A stretch of DNA of 64,000 nt, taken from the NCBI GenBank assembly GCA_905160935.1, contig CAJHZI010000646.1:848934-912933 (forward strand). The letters are read 5' to 3'. Under the pieces are notes generated by a model. The model had not been told where the DNA came from, made no database searches, and saw only the letters and a list, made by a program, of their open reading frames with translations. The translations under genes and the position numbers were made by a program. Below, piece after piece: positions 45,601-58,100 of this stretch. Origin of the DNA: Enchytraeus crypticus. Taxonomy: Eukaryota; Annelida; Clitellata; Enchytraeida; Enchytraeidae. The stretch's first letter is position 1, and each line of letters begins with the position of its first letter.

Positions 45601-46955
45601 GGTAATGGATAACAAATAAAGTTAAGCTAAAATCCACACTTTAACAATGATTCAGTTTTGTACGGACACTTCTGCTGAAATTTGCACACTATAACGACTT
45701 CACGTGAAATTTCCCAAGTCGATGTTAGGATACTATAAGGCAATGGGCCTATACATCAGAAATCTTCCGTATTGCAAGCAATTAACCTTAGAATTTAATT
45801 TTACATAGAGTAAATCTTATAAAACTTTAGCTTTAGTAGTTGTAGAATAGAATACATATAGCATACCATACGACAGAATTTCTATTTGTTAATTCTTGCA
45901 ATGGATATTACATATAATAAATCCGTTATATATGCAATAAAAAGCCATAACCATATAACCGTATTGTATTTTTAAGCCATTGCCATTTCATCAGTTTCAA
46001 TAACATTTAAACCATTCTACTAGTTTTAAATATAATAATACAGGCACAGGAAAATACGAGGCATCATAAAAGGCAGGATATTTCTATAGAAATAGTTTAA
46101 AAATAAATAATAATAGCTTTTAAATAGCGTAATAATAGTTTTTAAATAGTTTTAATACTATAGCAAATAGTTTTAATAAAATCCTATTATCTAAAATTCT
46201 ATTATCATTTTTTACAATTGTAAAGATATTTGATTGAAGTTAACTAACTATTCATTCGCTAAAAATGTCACATAAATCGATTTAATGGTTATTATTAATT
46301 ATTTAAAAGGAAATCTAAAATTGGAATAACTAGATCCATTGTACTACATATAACTAGGTTATATTTAAGTGTATATACGGCATTTGATAACGTTATTCAA
46401 TTTCAATAAGTATCTATTAGAAATATTTTTCACATCAGGCCAATGCTTTCTAGTAGAAAGAACAAAATTCTGTCAAAGTCAAATAGCTTCATTTAGTATT
46501 TAGTACACTGAAGTTAGTTCAGAGCACACAATAACGGGATTTCACACAGTACTAGAGCATGATCTGCAAGACTGAATACCTCGTAGAGCAAGAAAATGAA
46601 TTTGAAAAAAGAACCTAAAAACAAACAGTGTGCATTAAAACCTTGACAGTAATCGCGTCAACGGCATTGTCGTGCAATATTATGCAATTTAATGCAACTG
46701 GACGATCACAAGATACAGATAAATTACCGATTAAATTAGCACTGAAGAACCAATACTACATAACCACTATAAGCTATACAAAATGATAACTAGTAGCTAT
46801 AAAAACTGAGAATTATTTACTACAAATTCTGGGCTTTGCATCATGAAGAAGAACAGAATCAATATAATTCAGAAATTACACAAACAGTAATTTACAGATT
46901 TCTCTACATCGCAATTTTGTTTAAGAAAATTTCCACAATTTCTAAGTCATCAGAA
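42690..46955. other. Intergenic AT-rich DNA between genes B and C
   Basis: Apart from the family D repeat and an (AATC)n tract at 44430-44457, nothing is recognisable. The 5' end of gene B should lie somewhere between 38.2 and 48.4 kb. Confidence 0.4.
44950..45110 (+). repeat. Family D dispersed repeat
   Basis: 'acaattagagtgctgctgtc', 'cgacaacatcgagcatttcc' and 'caaaatggtgcaatttccaa' also occur at 54960-55100. Degraded relatives lie at 5665 and 11640. Confidence 0.5.
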
Positions 46956-46959
46956 ATTG

Positions 46960-47175
46960 TCAGACTCAGTCTTCTTTTAGCTGAGGAAGGCATAGGGGGC
47001 CCACCTCATCATATGCAGAATCCCCCAAGAATAATGGTATATCAAAAGGAATGTTAAAAGTAATTTAAAGATCCACTCGTATGTGGACATGAAGAGAAAG
47101 ACGGAAGACAGAGATGAGTAGAGGCGCTATATACCATGGACCTGCCAGTAGGCAGTGCACTAAGAGAGTGAGATA
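46960..47175 (+). mobile_element. Retroposon 3' composite fragment
   Basis: On the plus strand, 'gctgaggaaggcataggggg' is followed by the 'catgaagagaaagacggaag' and 'accatggacctgccagtagg' tail. It has the same composition as the copies at 29625 and 62590. Confidence 0.5.
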
Positions 47176-47179
47176 TCTT

Positions 47180-48430
47180 TTAGAATTGTAATTCACCCGC
47201 ATTTTGCAGCAAAGCTTCAAGTAAAAAATTCAAGTAAACCTGCTACCATACATCAGACAACCGAAATCTGAATTAACACAGAATTACGTCATTTTTCTTT
47301 ACTAAATTAACGGTAATAAGGATTGCAATAAGGATTTCACACAGTATTATAACAAGAATAATAAAGGATTTCTAATTTAAGAAAACAAACACAGTAGTGA
47401 TTGCTCGCTATAAGAAGGGCCCAATGATCAGCTGGGTACAGGCACAATCTACTGTAGGTCTCAGTCTCAGATTGAGAATTTCTAGTACAGAACGGTAAAA
47501 ATCTAAGCAAACTTTATGCAGACTTTACAACAAATTATTGCAGAATCATTACATTAGATTTTGCTTGGATTCAGAGAAATCAAATTGTAATCTCTTGTAA
47601 GAGCCTAATAATAATATACAATAAATTTAATAGCCTTTAATAGCCATTTATTTTAAAATGTACAGACAAAATTTAAAAAGTTTCCAACATTTAAAATAAT
47701 TGATATCAGGATTTCTAAATTATCGCATATGCAGCAACAGCAAAGCAATACTACACATCAACAAGTTGTGCAAACAAAACATAGCCTTTAGCTTTTGCAA
47801 AAGGCCAATGATTTCAATGCTTGATAGCTTCATTTGTATGTCACACACTTCTATGAAAACTGATCAAATCCTTACACATGTACGCAGCAGTCTTTCTGCA
47901 TATTAACTTCACGATTCTAATTCATTATGCATCAACCGACTAAATAACTAGGTCGTAATTTACACATCCTTCTTATGCAAGTAGAGCTGCCAGTCACACA
48001 AAAAACTCTTCACCGCGATAGATTACAACAAGGATAATAACTTTAACAATGCACACAAACAAATCAGTAAACAGGATAAACTACAGTACACAACACAATT
48101 CATCACATTACACAACACAATAACAAATATATTACATTAACGAAGCCGAGAACAACAAAAATCATCAATTTCATTTACGATGATGATCTCTGAACAATAT
48201 GGCACGAGGTTGCATGAAATTGTTAAACTGGTGGAAGTAGAAGGCAGACAGCTGTAGCAAATAGTGGCATGATTTAAACCGACTACTAAAAATTTCCAGA
48301 AATGTAATTTCGAAAAGCTTCATATAATAAACTGACATAAATAATATAAATGAAATATAGTTTCTTCATAGTTTTGAAATCTGTCAAAAAGGATTAATTA
48401 ATTTCAGATATTCTATACATTATAGGCATT
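47180..48430. other. No feature recognised downstream of gene C
   Basis: AT-rich sequence without coding character or recognised repeats. Confidence 0.4.
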
Positions 48431-48431
48431 T

Positions 48432-48437
48432 TTTATT
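48432..48437 (-). terminator. Candidate gene C polyadenylation signal
   Basis: AATAAA on the minus strand lies about 590 nt after the gene C stop. It is the first canonical hexamer I saw downstream. Evidence is weak in AT-rich DNA. Confidence 0.3.
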
Positions 48438-49028
48438 TATGGAAAAAAGTTACAGACGTGCCATCTCGAAATAAAAGATATACTAATGGCAATACTTGCA
48501 TTTATAGATTAAAATGGATCCATTCAAATACATAAATTTGGTAAATTTGACGCAGAATAATATACCCAAAATGCTAATATAAATATGTAGAATTTCTTTA
48601 AAAATGGACAATCCTTTAAAAATGGACAAACCTTTTTAGTACTGTATCACGGTAAATTTAAGACCACAGATAGGATAGTTACGAGCATGCATGCATATTA
48701 CTTTGAAATAATTGAAGAAATTGTCAAACGGTCCACATTATAATCATTTACGTACATCAATAGGTGCAGGATAAAAATGGCTGACAAAAGCCAGCACAGG
48801 ATTTATGCAAAATACAATATGCCACTTTCGGTCTATACACTTAATTGTGTTACAGTTTAGCTTATCCTTTCTCTTCAGTCCCCTTCCAAGAGTCACTGTC
48901 AATATTCCAATATTTCTTTGATGTCCACTTAATTTTCTATTCGATCTCAATGGCAGTCCAATTGATTGATAATCTGTTGATTATGGAGCTGAATTGTCGA
49001 TCTGATATTAATAACGGTCTGTCATACA

Positions 49029-49162
49029 CTAGGTGTCACTGCACTCTTCTGCACGAATGTTGTGAGTCTTAGTCATCCGATAGTGCAAGAAACCCAACTT
49101 CCTCACCTCCACCATCTCACGAAAAAGTGTTTCCAGTCGATTATTCTGAGATCCAAGTTTTG
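49029..49162 (-). CDS. Gene C exon 9 (last): LBD helices 10-11 and C-terminus
   Basis: The acceptor is ATTTTAG above 49162, with phase 1 in, and the stop is TAG at 49031-49029. It encodes KLGSQNNRLETLFREMVEV, RKLGFLHYRMT and ends KTHNIRAEECSDT. Helix 10/11 is clear. The tail after it has no hydrophobic-hydrophobic-x-E-hydrophobic-hydrophobic AF-2 motif. Confidence 0.82.
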
Positions 49163-52100
49163 CTAAAATAGACAAACATATAGAAGTGACTAATTAGTAA
49201 TCATAAAATAAATAATCAACAGTAATATTGAATATTAAATTAATAAGTTTGACTTTCATTGATCAATAACAAGCTCTTAAAATCTAATCAACAAAGTAGT
49301 TCTCTTAGAAAATCATGAGGACAGTTGCCAATGCGATTATGCTATGAAAAAGTAATAAAAAGTAAAGCAGAAATTCAGCTAGAATACCTCTCACATGACG
49401 ACATGTAATACATCTCACATGAGGACATGTAATACATCTCACATGACGACTTGTAATACATCTCACATGACGACATGTAATACCTCTCACATGACGACTT
49501 ATAATACAGAAACGATTAATCAATCGGCATCATCATCATCTTCTCTTAAATCCCAGGTTAACTAGGATCGGGATACGAACAGGCGTTTTCCATTCGTTTC
49601 GGAAAATTTTATACCAATTTCTGGAGCCTCTGCGTTCACCAACCGAATTCCCTTTCTGAAGTTGGCTTGGATATTAGTGTTTTTTCACCTTCTGCGACAC
49701 GTGCAATCTATGGTAGATCTATTCTTCAGCAACCCAGACACAACAAGGGTATTAACTAATCAAGAATAACAAAATAGATTAACTAATTATCAATAAGGCA
49801 AAAACATACACTAATACGCAAACAGAATTATAACGGCATTAATTTTATGAAGTAAAAAAGTTACCTAAGTTACCTAAACATTGTATGTTAAATTTATACT
49901 ACAGTCTAATATATCCGCATCTAATTTATTGTAATATTGTTTGGGGGAACGCTTCTAAAACCTTGCTCAACGAATTGATAGTATTCCAATAACGAGCAAT
50001 TAGAATAATCAAACATGCAGAGTTTCGTAGTCATACGAACAATATATTTAAAGAACTTAACATTTTAAAGTTAAGTGATATTCATAAACATTGATGTTGC
50101 GTATTTCTGTATAAACTTATTCATAATGATATGTTTATGAATAATGCCTTTATGTTACAACTATTCGTTGCTATTAAATAATGTTGTAAATTCTGTTTAT
50201 AAATTTCGACAAGCTTCGGAATTTACTATACCATCGTTCAGAACCCTCTATCGCGAAAAGTATATCGCTGTACAAGGCCCTAGATACTGGGTATCCCGTG
50301 CACCTCATTTACGATCATCTCGTTCCGTTAACTGTTTCAATATTAATCTTCGTCAGTACTTATTAAATAGTTATTAATGATACTGATCTTAAATGTATAA
50401 TTATGCCTACCTATTATCATTAATTTTCTTTATTTTGAATTTCTTTATTTTAATTCTTTAATTCCTACTTTATATTTTTGTTTTAAGTTCACCATGGTTC
50501 ACATTTAAATTGTGCTCACTTATTGCATTTACTTGTTTGTTGGCATTGCTTGTGAACTGTACAGGGTTGAATGACCCTTTTTGGTGATCTAAATAAATAT
50601 AAAAATTAAAAAATGAAATAATATTATACGTTTGTTCTATTCTTTCTTGCAACAGCGAAAAGCATCAGAGACGGTTCGATGGCAATTCGAGTCAATGGCC
50701 ATTTAGAATGATTTAACTTAATTGAATTTAGAATGAACATTGCACCTACCAGTAATGTAGGCCTTGAATGACGTGACAATCTCGCGGCGTGCCTCCTCAA
50801 TCATTGATGGATTATGTAAGCCAGGATAATCTACATGTACATGCAGGAATAATGCATTCAAATAAATGAGAGAATTAAATTTCAAATTTTAATTTTAATT
50901 TTAAGAACAGGGGACTAATATTACTTTTCTAAGACAGCTACACATTCTTCTAGTAGAAGAAATAGAAATGTCTTATGCTATGTGAAGAACTTCAATACAC
51001 AAAACAATTGAATGGGATTCTTATCAAAGTCGCATTCATCATAGAGACGTTCTATAGTGACAGCTGCAATATGCATGCGAAGCTATATAACATTAAACAG
51101 TCGATTTCTAAATTCTACGAGCATTATTTAACAAATAAACGTAGTTTAATACATCGTATAAGAGCAAGTCACAGCCAAAAGCATACATGAATTTTGAATA
51201 ATAAACTTCTTTTAATAAATTGAGTATAATAACTGTACAAACCGCTCGCTATTACGATCAGCGCATTCAACATGGCTGCCTCCACGGTGTCAAGGTCTAA
51301 GCGGTAAATCTTTCCCGCGCAGTCAATGAGTCGCTTCTTGAAGAGATCCGTGCGCCAGGACAAGAAGTCATCAAAGTCGTTTGTCTGCGGGTTGTACCAG
51401 TGCACGGCCGCCACTAGAATTCTGCTCGGTGATTGGCCCAACCTGATTAAAGTCTGCTGGTCCTCCAAGTCAAACTTCTTAAAACCTGAGCATGGAATAT
51501 ATCAATGAAACTTAACGAATTAATAGACTTTCCCCTCTTAAAATATATCCTGTCCAAATCTTCTTCCTATTTCTTAATACATTTATCGACATTAATCTAT
51601 AAGTACCGTATTGGTAAGATGATGTAAAATACAATTCTTAATGCAGCCTTGACAATATTTTTCCACTGTAAACCACTTTCACATCTACCCGGGGGCTAAA
51701 TTATGGGAATGGAATTGTTAGAAGGAGTGTTGACCGTGGTGGGGCTTAAACATGAAACTTAAGAATGTCAATTAAACTTACACAGAGCCTTCTAAGAGAG
51801 GGGGGTTAATTTACTAAAAGAGGTCATATGAGGTCATAGACGATAGAATGGAAGGACAAAGAAGCAGAGTCAGAACGAGATTAGGAATGATGTTTTAAAT
51901 ATCCATTTGTATGTGGACATTAAGAGATAACATAATTATTTCGCTTCAGTCAGAATGTTTCAACACTCATACTTAAGACACTATCTTGCACAAAATATAA
52001 GATGAATACGCATTATAATTCTTATCTATGATGCTCTTGCTCAAAGTGATGGAAGTGAGCTTATTAGACTAAATAGATTACTATCGAAATAGATTATTAT

Positions 52101-55100
52101 CACTATAATTCTTACCAATGAGACTCTTGCAGTAGGTGATGAAATAGAGCGTGTAGATTATTATCACTATAATTCTTACCAATGAGACTCTTGCAGTAGG
52201 TGATGGAAGTGAGCGTGTAGATCGGCACAACCTGCTGTTGTATCCACTCTGCTGTTGTGTGCTCGTCAATGCCTGGATTGACTTTCTCTTGCTGCGGATC
52301 TACCACCTTAGCGCTTACTAGATTCTACAAAATCATTACAATGCAATGTAATATTAATATACGCATAAAATAAGAAAAAGATACAAACAAGAATAGGAAT
52401 GACATAAAGAAAGTAGAAACGTTTGAAATATGGAATGGATATGGGAACAAACGGGAAGTTTAGTTGAACTTAAGAAACAGCAATAAAGAAATTCTGAAGG
52501 AAGTCGGCACAATTATATGCAGTTAATAAAATGCATTAAGAAATAGGCAAAACAGTTGAATAGGACACATTCTAAGGGGTGGGAGTTTTATTTATTAAAG
52601 GACGTCATAGAAGGTAGAATAGAAGGAAAGAGAATCAGAAGCAGTCAAAGATTATAAATGATAGATGAGTTAAAGATCCATTGTAAGTGGACATGATGAG
52701 GAAAACAGAAGGCAGAGAAGAGTGGAGACGTTCTATACTATGGACCTGCCAATTGATGGGAACTCAACTAAGAGAAAGAGAATGTAATACCACAAATCAT
52801 CTTCGTCTAACCTTGAATCCCAGTTTAACTAGGGTCAGGATACAAATAGACCTTCTTTTCCATTCATTAAAAAAATTATGTGGCCATTTCTTGAGCCTAG
52901 GTGCTGAATGTCCTTTCTGACGTTGTTATGCCAATTTAATACTACGTGAAGGTTTAACATAATATATCAAAATTCAACGTACTTTCATGAGCTGATAGGG
53001 CTCATATACATCGTAAACCAGTCGGATCTCAGTATCACAAAAGTTTCCATCCAATATATTATGGTGGTGGGAAGGGGGGGAGTTAACACAGTAGGTTCAG
53101 GAATGCAAAAATTTTAAGTTGTTAGTAACGCCAGCAAAGACACCAAGCCAAATGCAGCGAGCTTGACTTATCAAAAGAATCTGAAAATTCAAGGATCAAA
53201 TCGCAAAAGTATCTATTTAAAGCTATTCGATTGTTGAGTGCCTAGGCTCCAGAAATTGCTACAAAAATTTAAACGAACGAGAATAGTCTCAAATATTGGA
53301 TTGACTGATATGATGTAGGACAGAGAGGATTTGAGACAGTCTATTCGTATCGCGACCCAAAATGGGTCGGGATACGAATAAACCAAACGCCGCGAGCTTA
53401 AGTTATCGAATGAATCTGAAAATTCAAGGATCAAATTGCAAAAGTATCACAAGCTAATAAATATTTTAGATTCCTTAATAGCGTCCATATAGAGAAATTA
53501 AATACAAAGCAAAACTACGGTAGTTCTAGTACAGCATACCCGTAACTCAGCGGCAAGGCGACTGTTAATTTTTGTGCTCGTCTGCACGAAACGATTGTAG
53601 CAGTTGAGTGTCTGACTGATGAACTCTCGATGCTTCTCCTCAAACATCATCTCCCCTCCCTCGTCTAGCCCCCCCCCACCCAGCCCACCGCCCCAGTATG
53701 CCTCGCACAGCTTCTGCTGCTTCTCCAGCACCTCATCAGACAGCACGTACGTCGCTCCCTCCCCTACGTTCTCCTCAGAGTTGTTCCTGGATCTTCGTCC
53801 TAGAGAATTGGAGCCACGTACATTACCCGTAGAGTCGTCGTCCAGCAGAATGTTGCCGCCCGCTGATTGAAAGAGACCGCGGAGCGAGTCGTAAGGGGAG
53901 TTTGTGTCACGTCTCATCCAGCCTGCCATGCACGATGGAGACGTCGGTGACGTCTGCCCCACTAGACTGTCGAAGCGATGCTTGCGCATCATATTACTTA
54001 GCAACGATGTCATCTTGCCACCTCCGTTTCTTGTGTCTCCATTCGCAATAGAAGAGGTTTCACCGTTCGGTAGCGACTGTTCGGGGATTCTTAAAGCACC
54101 GAATGTGGTGCTGGTAGGTGGGGAACGCTGTGCTAGTAAGCCTGTTGGCATCGTGTTGGTGCGTGGTCTTGAAGCGTTAAATTCACCTATCGGCTCGCAC
54201 ATCGAGAGTTTTCGATTCCCGATAGAAGACTGCTGCATCAAATGTCCGGATATCGAAGTTATCGTAGCATCTTCTCCTCCAACATCTCTGTCACGATGCC
54301 TGGAGATAGACGTTTCGTAGAGAGGCAATGTACAAGAATCAGGCGAAGAAACCTCATGCAGACCACGAAGTCGGGACTCCGTGAGGGATTTCCCATTGCT
54401 ACCGCTCGTGGCCATGGATACCGTCCCACCGGAAACTCTTCGCTGATCAAACAGAGTCAACCGATGCATTTTATCACTACACGTCTGCGAGAAGCTCGGC
54501 CCCATAGAACTAAACGCTACATCTGTCGGATTATCTAATGCAGGATCAAATTTTTCAGTTTTAAACTGCAATCTTGTTTCGTCTGTGCTCAATTGCTTTT
54601 CTGTTTTTAAAATGGTGGAATCAAAGTTGGACTGCAGCATAGAACGTCGCGGCGAGTCGATTCTCGAATGTAACGGTTTCATATACAGGCCGTCTTCTTT
54701 AAAACTTTGCGACATGCCAGGCACGACACTGTTAAAATGCGGTAATGAAGCTCTAGAATTAACGGCAGAGAAACTGTTCCTCCTCATCTGCTCGATGTCG
54801 TTGTAAGACGGCGAGGCGGACACACGATCGTAGTTGTAGTGAGGATTAACATACTCCATGGGATTGAATTCCTCCCTCTTGATCTCCATTGAAGGACGGC
54901 TGATATCTCTATCGTATTTCAGCTTAGATGGGCGACCCATCTGAATGGCTAGAATTCAATAATAATAATAACAACAAGTAGAATGCTACAGTTATCAATG
55001 ACAACATCGAGCACTATTGAGACGAAATCAAGCCGGCGAGCAAAAGAAAGGTCCAAAAATGGTGCAAATTCCAAAATCCAGAAAATCAGTCCAAAGTATT

Positions 55101-58100
55101 ATAAGTTGTATACTTCAACATAAATAAATAAATAAATTATACATAGTTGTATAATTCAACATAAAGAATATTACAAGTTAGAAACGTGTAAATTATAGCA
55201 CTATCGCTAACGTTGATAACTATACTAATACATCATATAACTAACTGTGAGTCAATTTTTGCAGCATTATTTCAGTATTTCTATAGCTTCAATACACAAA
55301 TTTCATAACATTGCAGAAAACGGTAGTTGCAATTCACATAAATAACTGATAAAAATGTACTGAATACATAAAAACATGATTGAAGTTCTTAAGAACCGAA
55401 TTATTTTAGTAAAAATTACTGATTGACGAAGTAAATAATTTCACAACAGTAACAAGTAAGATTATGCTTACAAAGCGCCATAGGTGACCAATAAACACAT
55501 AAATTTGGAAAAAAAGTTACACGTCTAGTATTAAAATACAACTTATACGAAATACCAATCCTACCACCTCAAGAGCTAAACAACTCTAAGATGACGCTAA
55601 CAAGATATACATGCATAGATATTTCTAGAACAGATCAGCAACTAAAGAGATATTGAAACGTTTCAGCACACGGATGACAGCACATTAACAACTTTCTAGA
55701 CGGCATACCTTCACGCGACATTCCCATAGCGAGACATTTCCTGTAGCGACAGTAACGACAGGAGTTGCGTGTGCGTGGGTTGATGATGCACATCTCAGAG
55801 TTCTTACAAACATAGGACTGGTGCTCAACTAGACCTCTCCTGAAGAATTTCTGTAAAATGGGTAAAATATTATAAATTGGTCACATCATCAAATGTAAAA
55901 TGAATAATTTAGGAATAAATTTACATCGTTTGTAGGCAACCCGGACACAAAACGGTTAATCAATACACTGAATACATATTTGTACTATTTAAGGCACTCA
56001 GCAAAAGCTTTTAACTTTTGCTTATAATCACATAGTGTAAGCAAACAAGCATCAGCATGTATTACAATATAATACAAATAAATTTCACTCACATCTACTA
56101 AGTATTGTTCAAGCTAAGCCGGTGGCATGTTGGCAAGTTGTCGACAGCAGATCAGTAGGTGCAGTATTAAAATCTAGTGCTCTCCCCCATCACTGACACT
56201 CTATACGAGCAGGAAACTGACGTTAAACTTGGCCTGCTCCTTGCCTAAGTAACATTTATCCCTACAGGCACTAAATAATATTAGTATAAACCATCACAGT
56301 CCAATACAGATTCATTGAAAGACGACTGTGTTTAAAGCTGTTAACATTTTTACATGAGCGACACTCGAACCTTGCATCCTTCGCAGGTGATAACTCCAAA
56401 ATGAATGCCATTAGCGACATCCTCGCATATCATGCAGACCTGCTGACCCTCGCTGTGCTGTACCGTAGCTGGACGAACTGTCATCACACAAAAATGTACA
56501 TAAGAACTATTGCCAAATATAACTTATAGTTAGAATTATAGAATCTCCACAAGGCCACGTATATGGCAGATTTGAGGTAAGAACTAGTAATAACTAAGAA
56601 CCACTAACTATTAAGAACTATTTTATTATAAGAATTATTGTCAAATATAGCTTATATTTAAAATTATAGAATCTCGGCAAGGCCATGATATATGGCAGGT
56701 TTGAGGTAAGAACTATTAGTAATTAAGAACTATTAACTCTTAATAACTATTTTATTCTAAGAACTATCGTCTGACATAACTTATATTTAGAATTATAGAA
56801 TCTCCACAAGGCCACGGTATATGGCAGGTTTGAGGTATATATACTTAAATAATCCTGGTCCAACCGAATTTTCATATAACGATGAAAATGAAAACTATTA
56901 GTGCAAAATTCTTACAGGTAAACTCAACAATATACATGTACCTTCAAAACATTTATAGCAGTTATTAGCTATTCGATTAGCAATTAAATATCCTTTCCCT
57001 TTCCAATTCTCGAACTACAGTATTTTTCAATCTATCCTTCGTCCATGGCTTTACATATGTCAACTTAGTTGAGCGTAGACAAATAAACCAAATAATTGAC
57101 TCAGATTCTTAAATCTAAAAGAAGATGCTTCGGTTAGGAAAAGTTTTTATATATTGTATTTTCGGCATTGTGGGTCATAGTTTACAGCCAAAATGAACTA
57201 TGGTTCTAAGACAAAATTGGGCCATTGATTCTCGCTGATGCAGGTTATAGTTCCTAGTCGAAGTAGGCTTCGGTTCTTAGGCACAGAGGAAATAGTTTTA
57301 CTCAAAGTGAATTAAATAATTATAGTTTTATAGTTTAAAGGTAGGTAATATCTACGGGGGCCTGCCAGTGATAAGATCTACTTGGCCTTCATTCTCAGTA
57401 CTTGAGATAACTAATTTAGATCTCAGCTCAGAAACTCTGATAAAATCTACCTTACTGTATGCGATAATCTTGAGTATTATCCAATTTATTACTTTTTAAT
57501 TGTAAAGGTTATTTAATGGATCGCTAGGCAATACTTACACACACAGCGCCTATTGCAGAAAATTGTGTGGATATTACATTCTTTCTCGTACTCTCTAGAG
57601 TTCGGCCAACTCACAGATTTAAGAAATCTAACTCTCTCCCATAAGCACTCCATTGATCAAAAAGTGAATCTCATCAAAAAAGCATAGATCTGGGCTAACC
57701 TTATACTAGCCTTTGACTTTAATAGAAAAACATAGCTTTTGAGCTTTCTAGTTTCATTTTCGATTGCTGCATAATTGTAATACATGTATTATTTATTGAA
57801 ATTTAAATATTACCATGTAAGGTCTAGTAATATAAAACTACACTACAACATCTGTGGTTCTAGTTTTCTCCACAGGAATATTGTTGTACCAACCATGCAC
57901 TTAATACCTGTCTAGCACGTTCCAAACACCACCCAGCGCAGAACAACAGCAAATCATTCTTAAAATGGCCAGAATTAATGTTAACACATTTTCACACAAT
58001 TCACATAACGGTGGTCACCTCTTCTCTTCATGCCGGCACTGACACACTTCTGGTAGCGACAGTACTTGCACTGGGTTCTATTGGCCGTCGATATCTCACA

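Noticed and set aside
53619-54806. Plus-strand open frames inside gene C exon 5
   Set aside because: They are shadows of the 469-codon minus-strand exon, with Ser/Pro-rich translations of the antisense.
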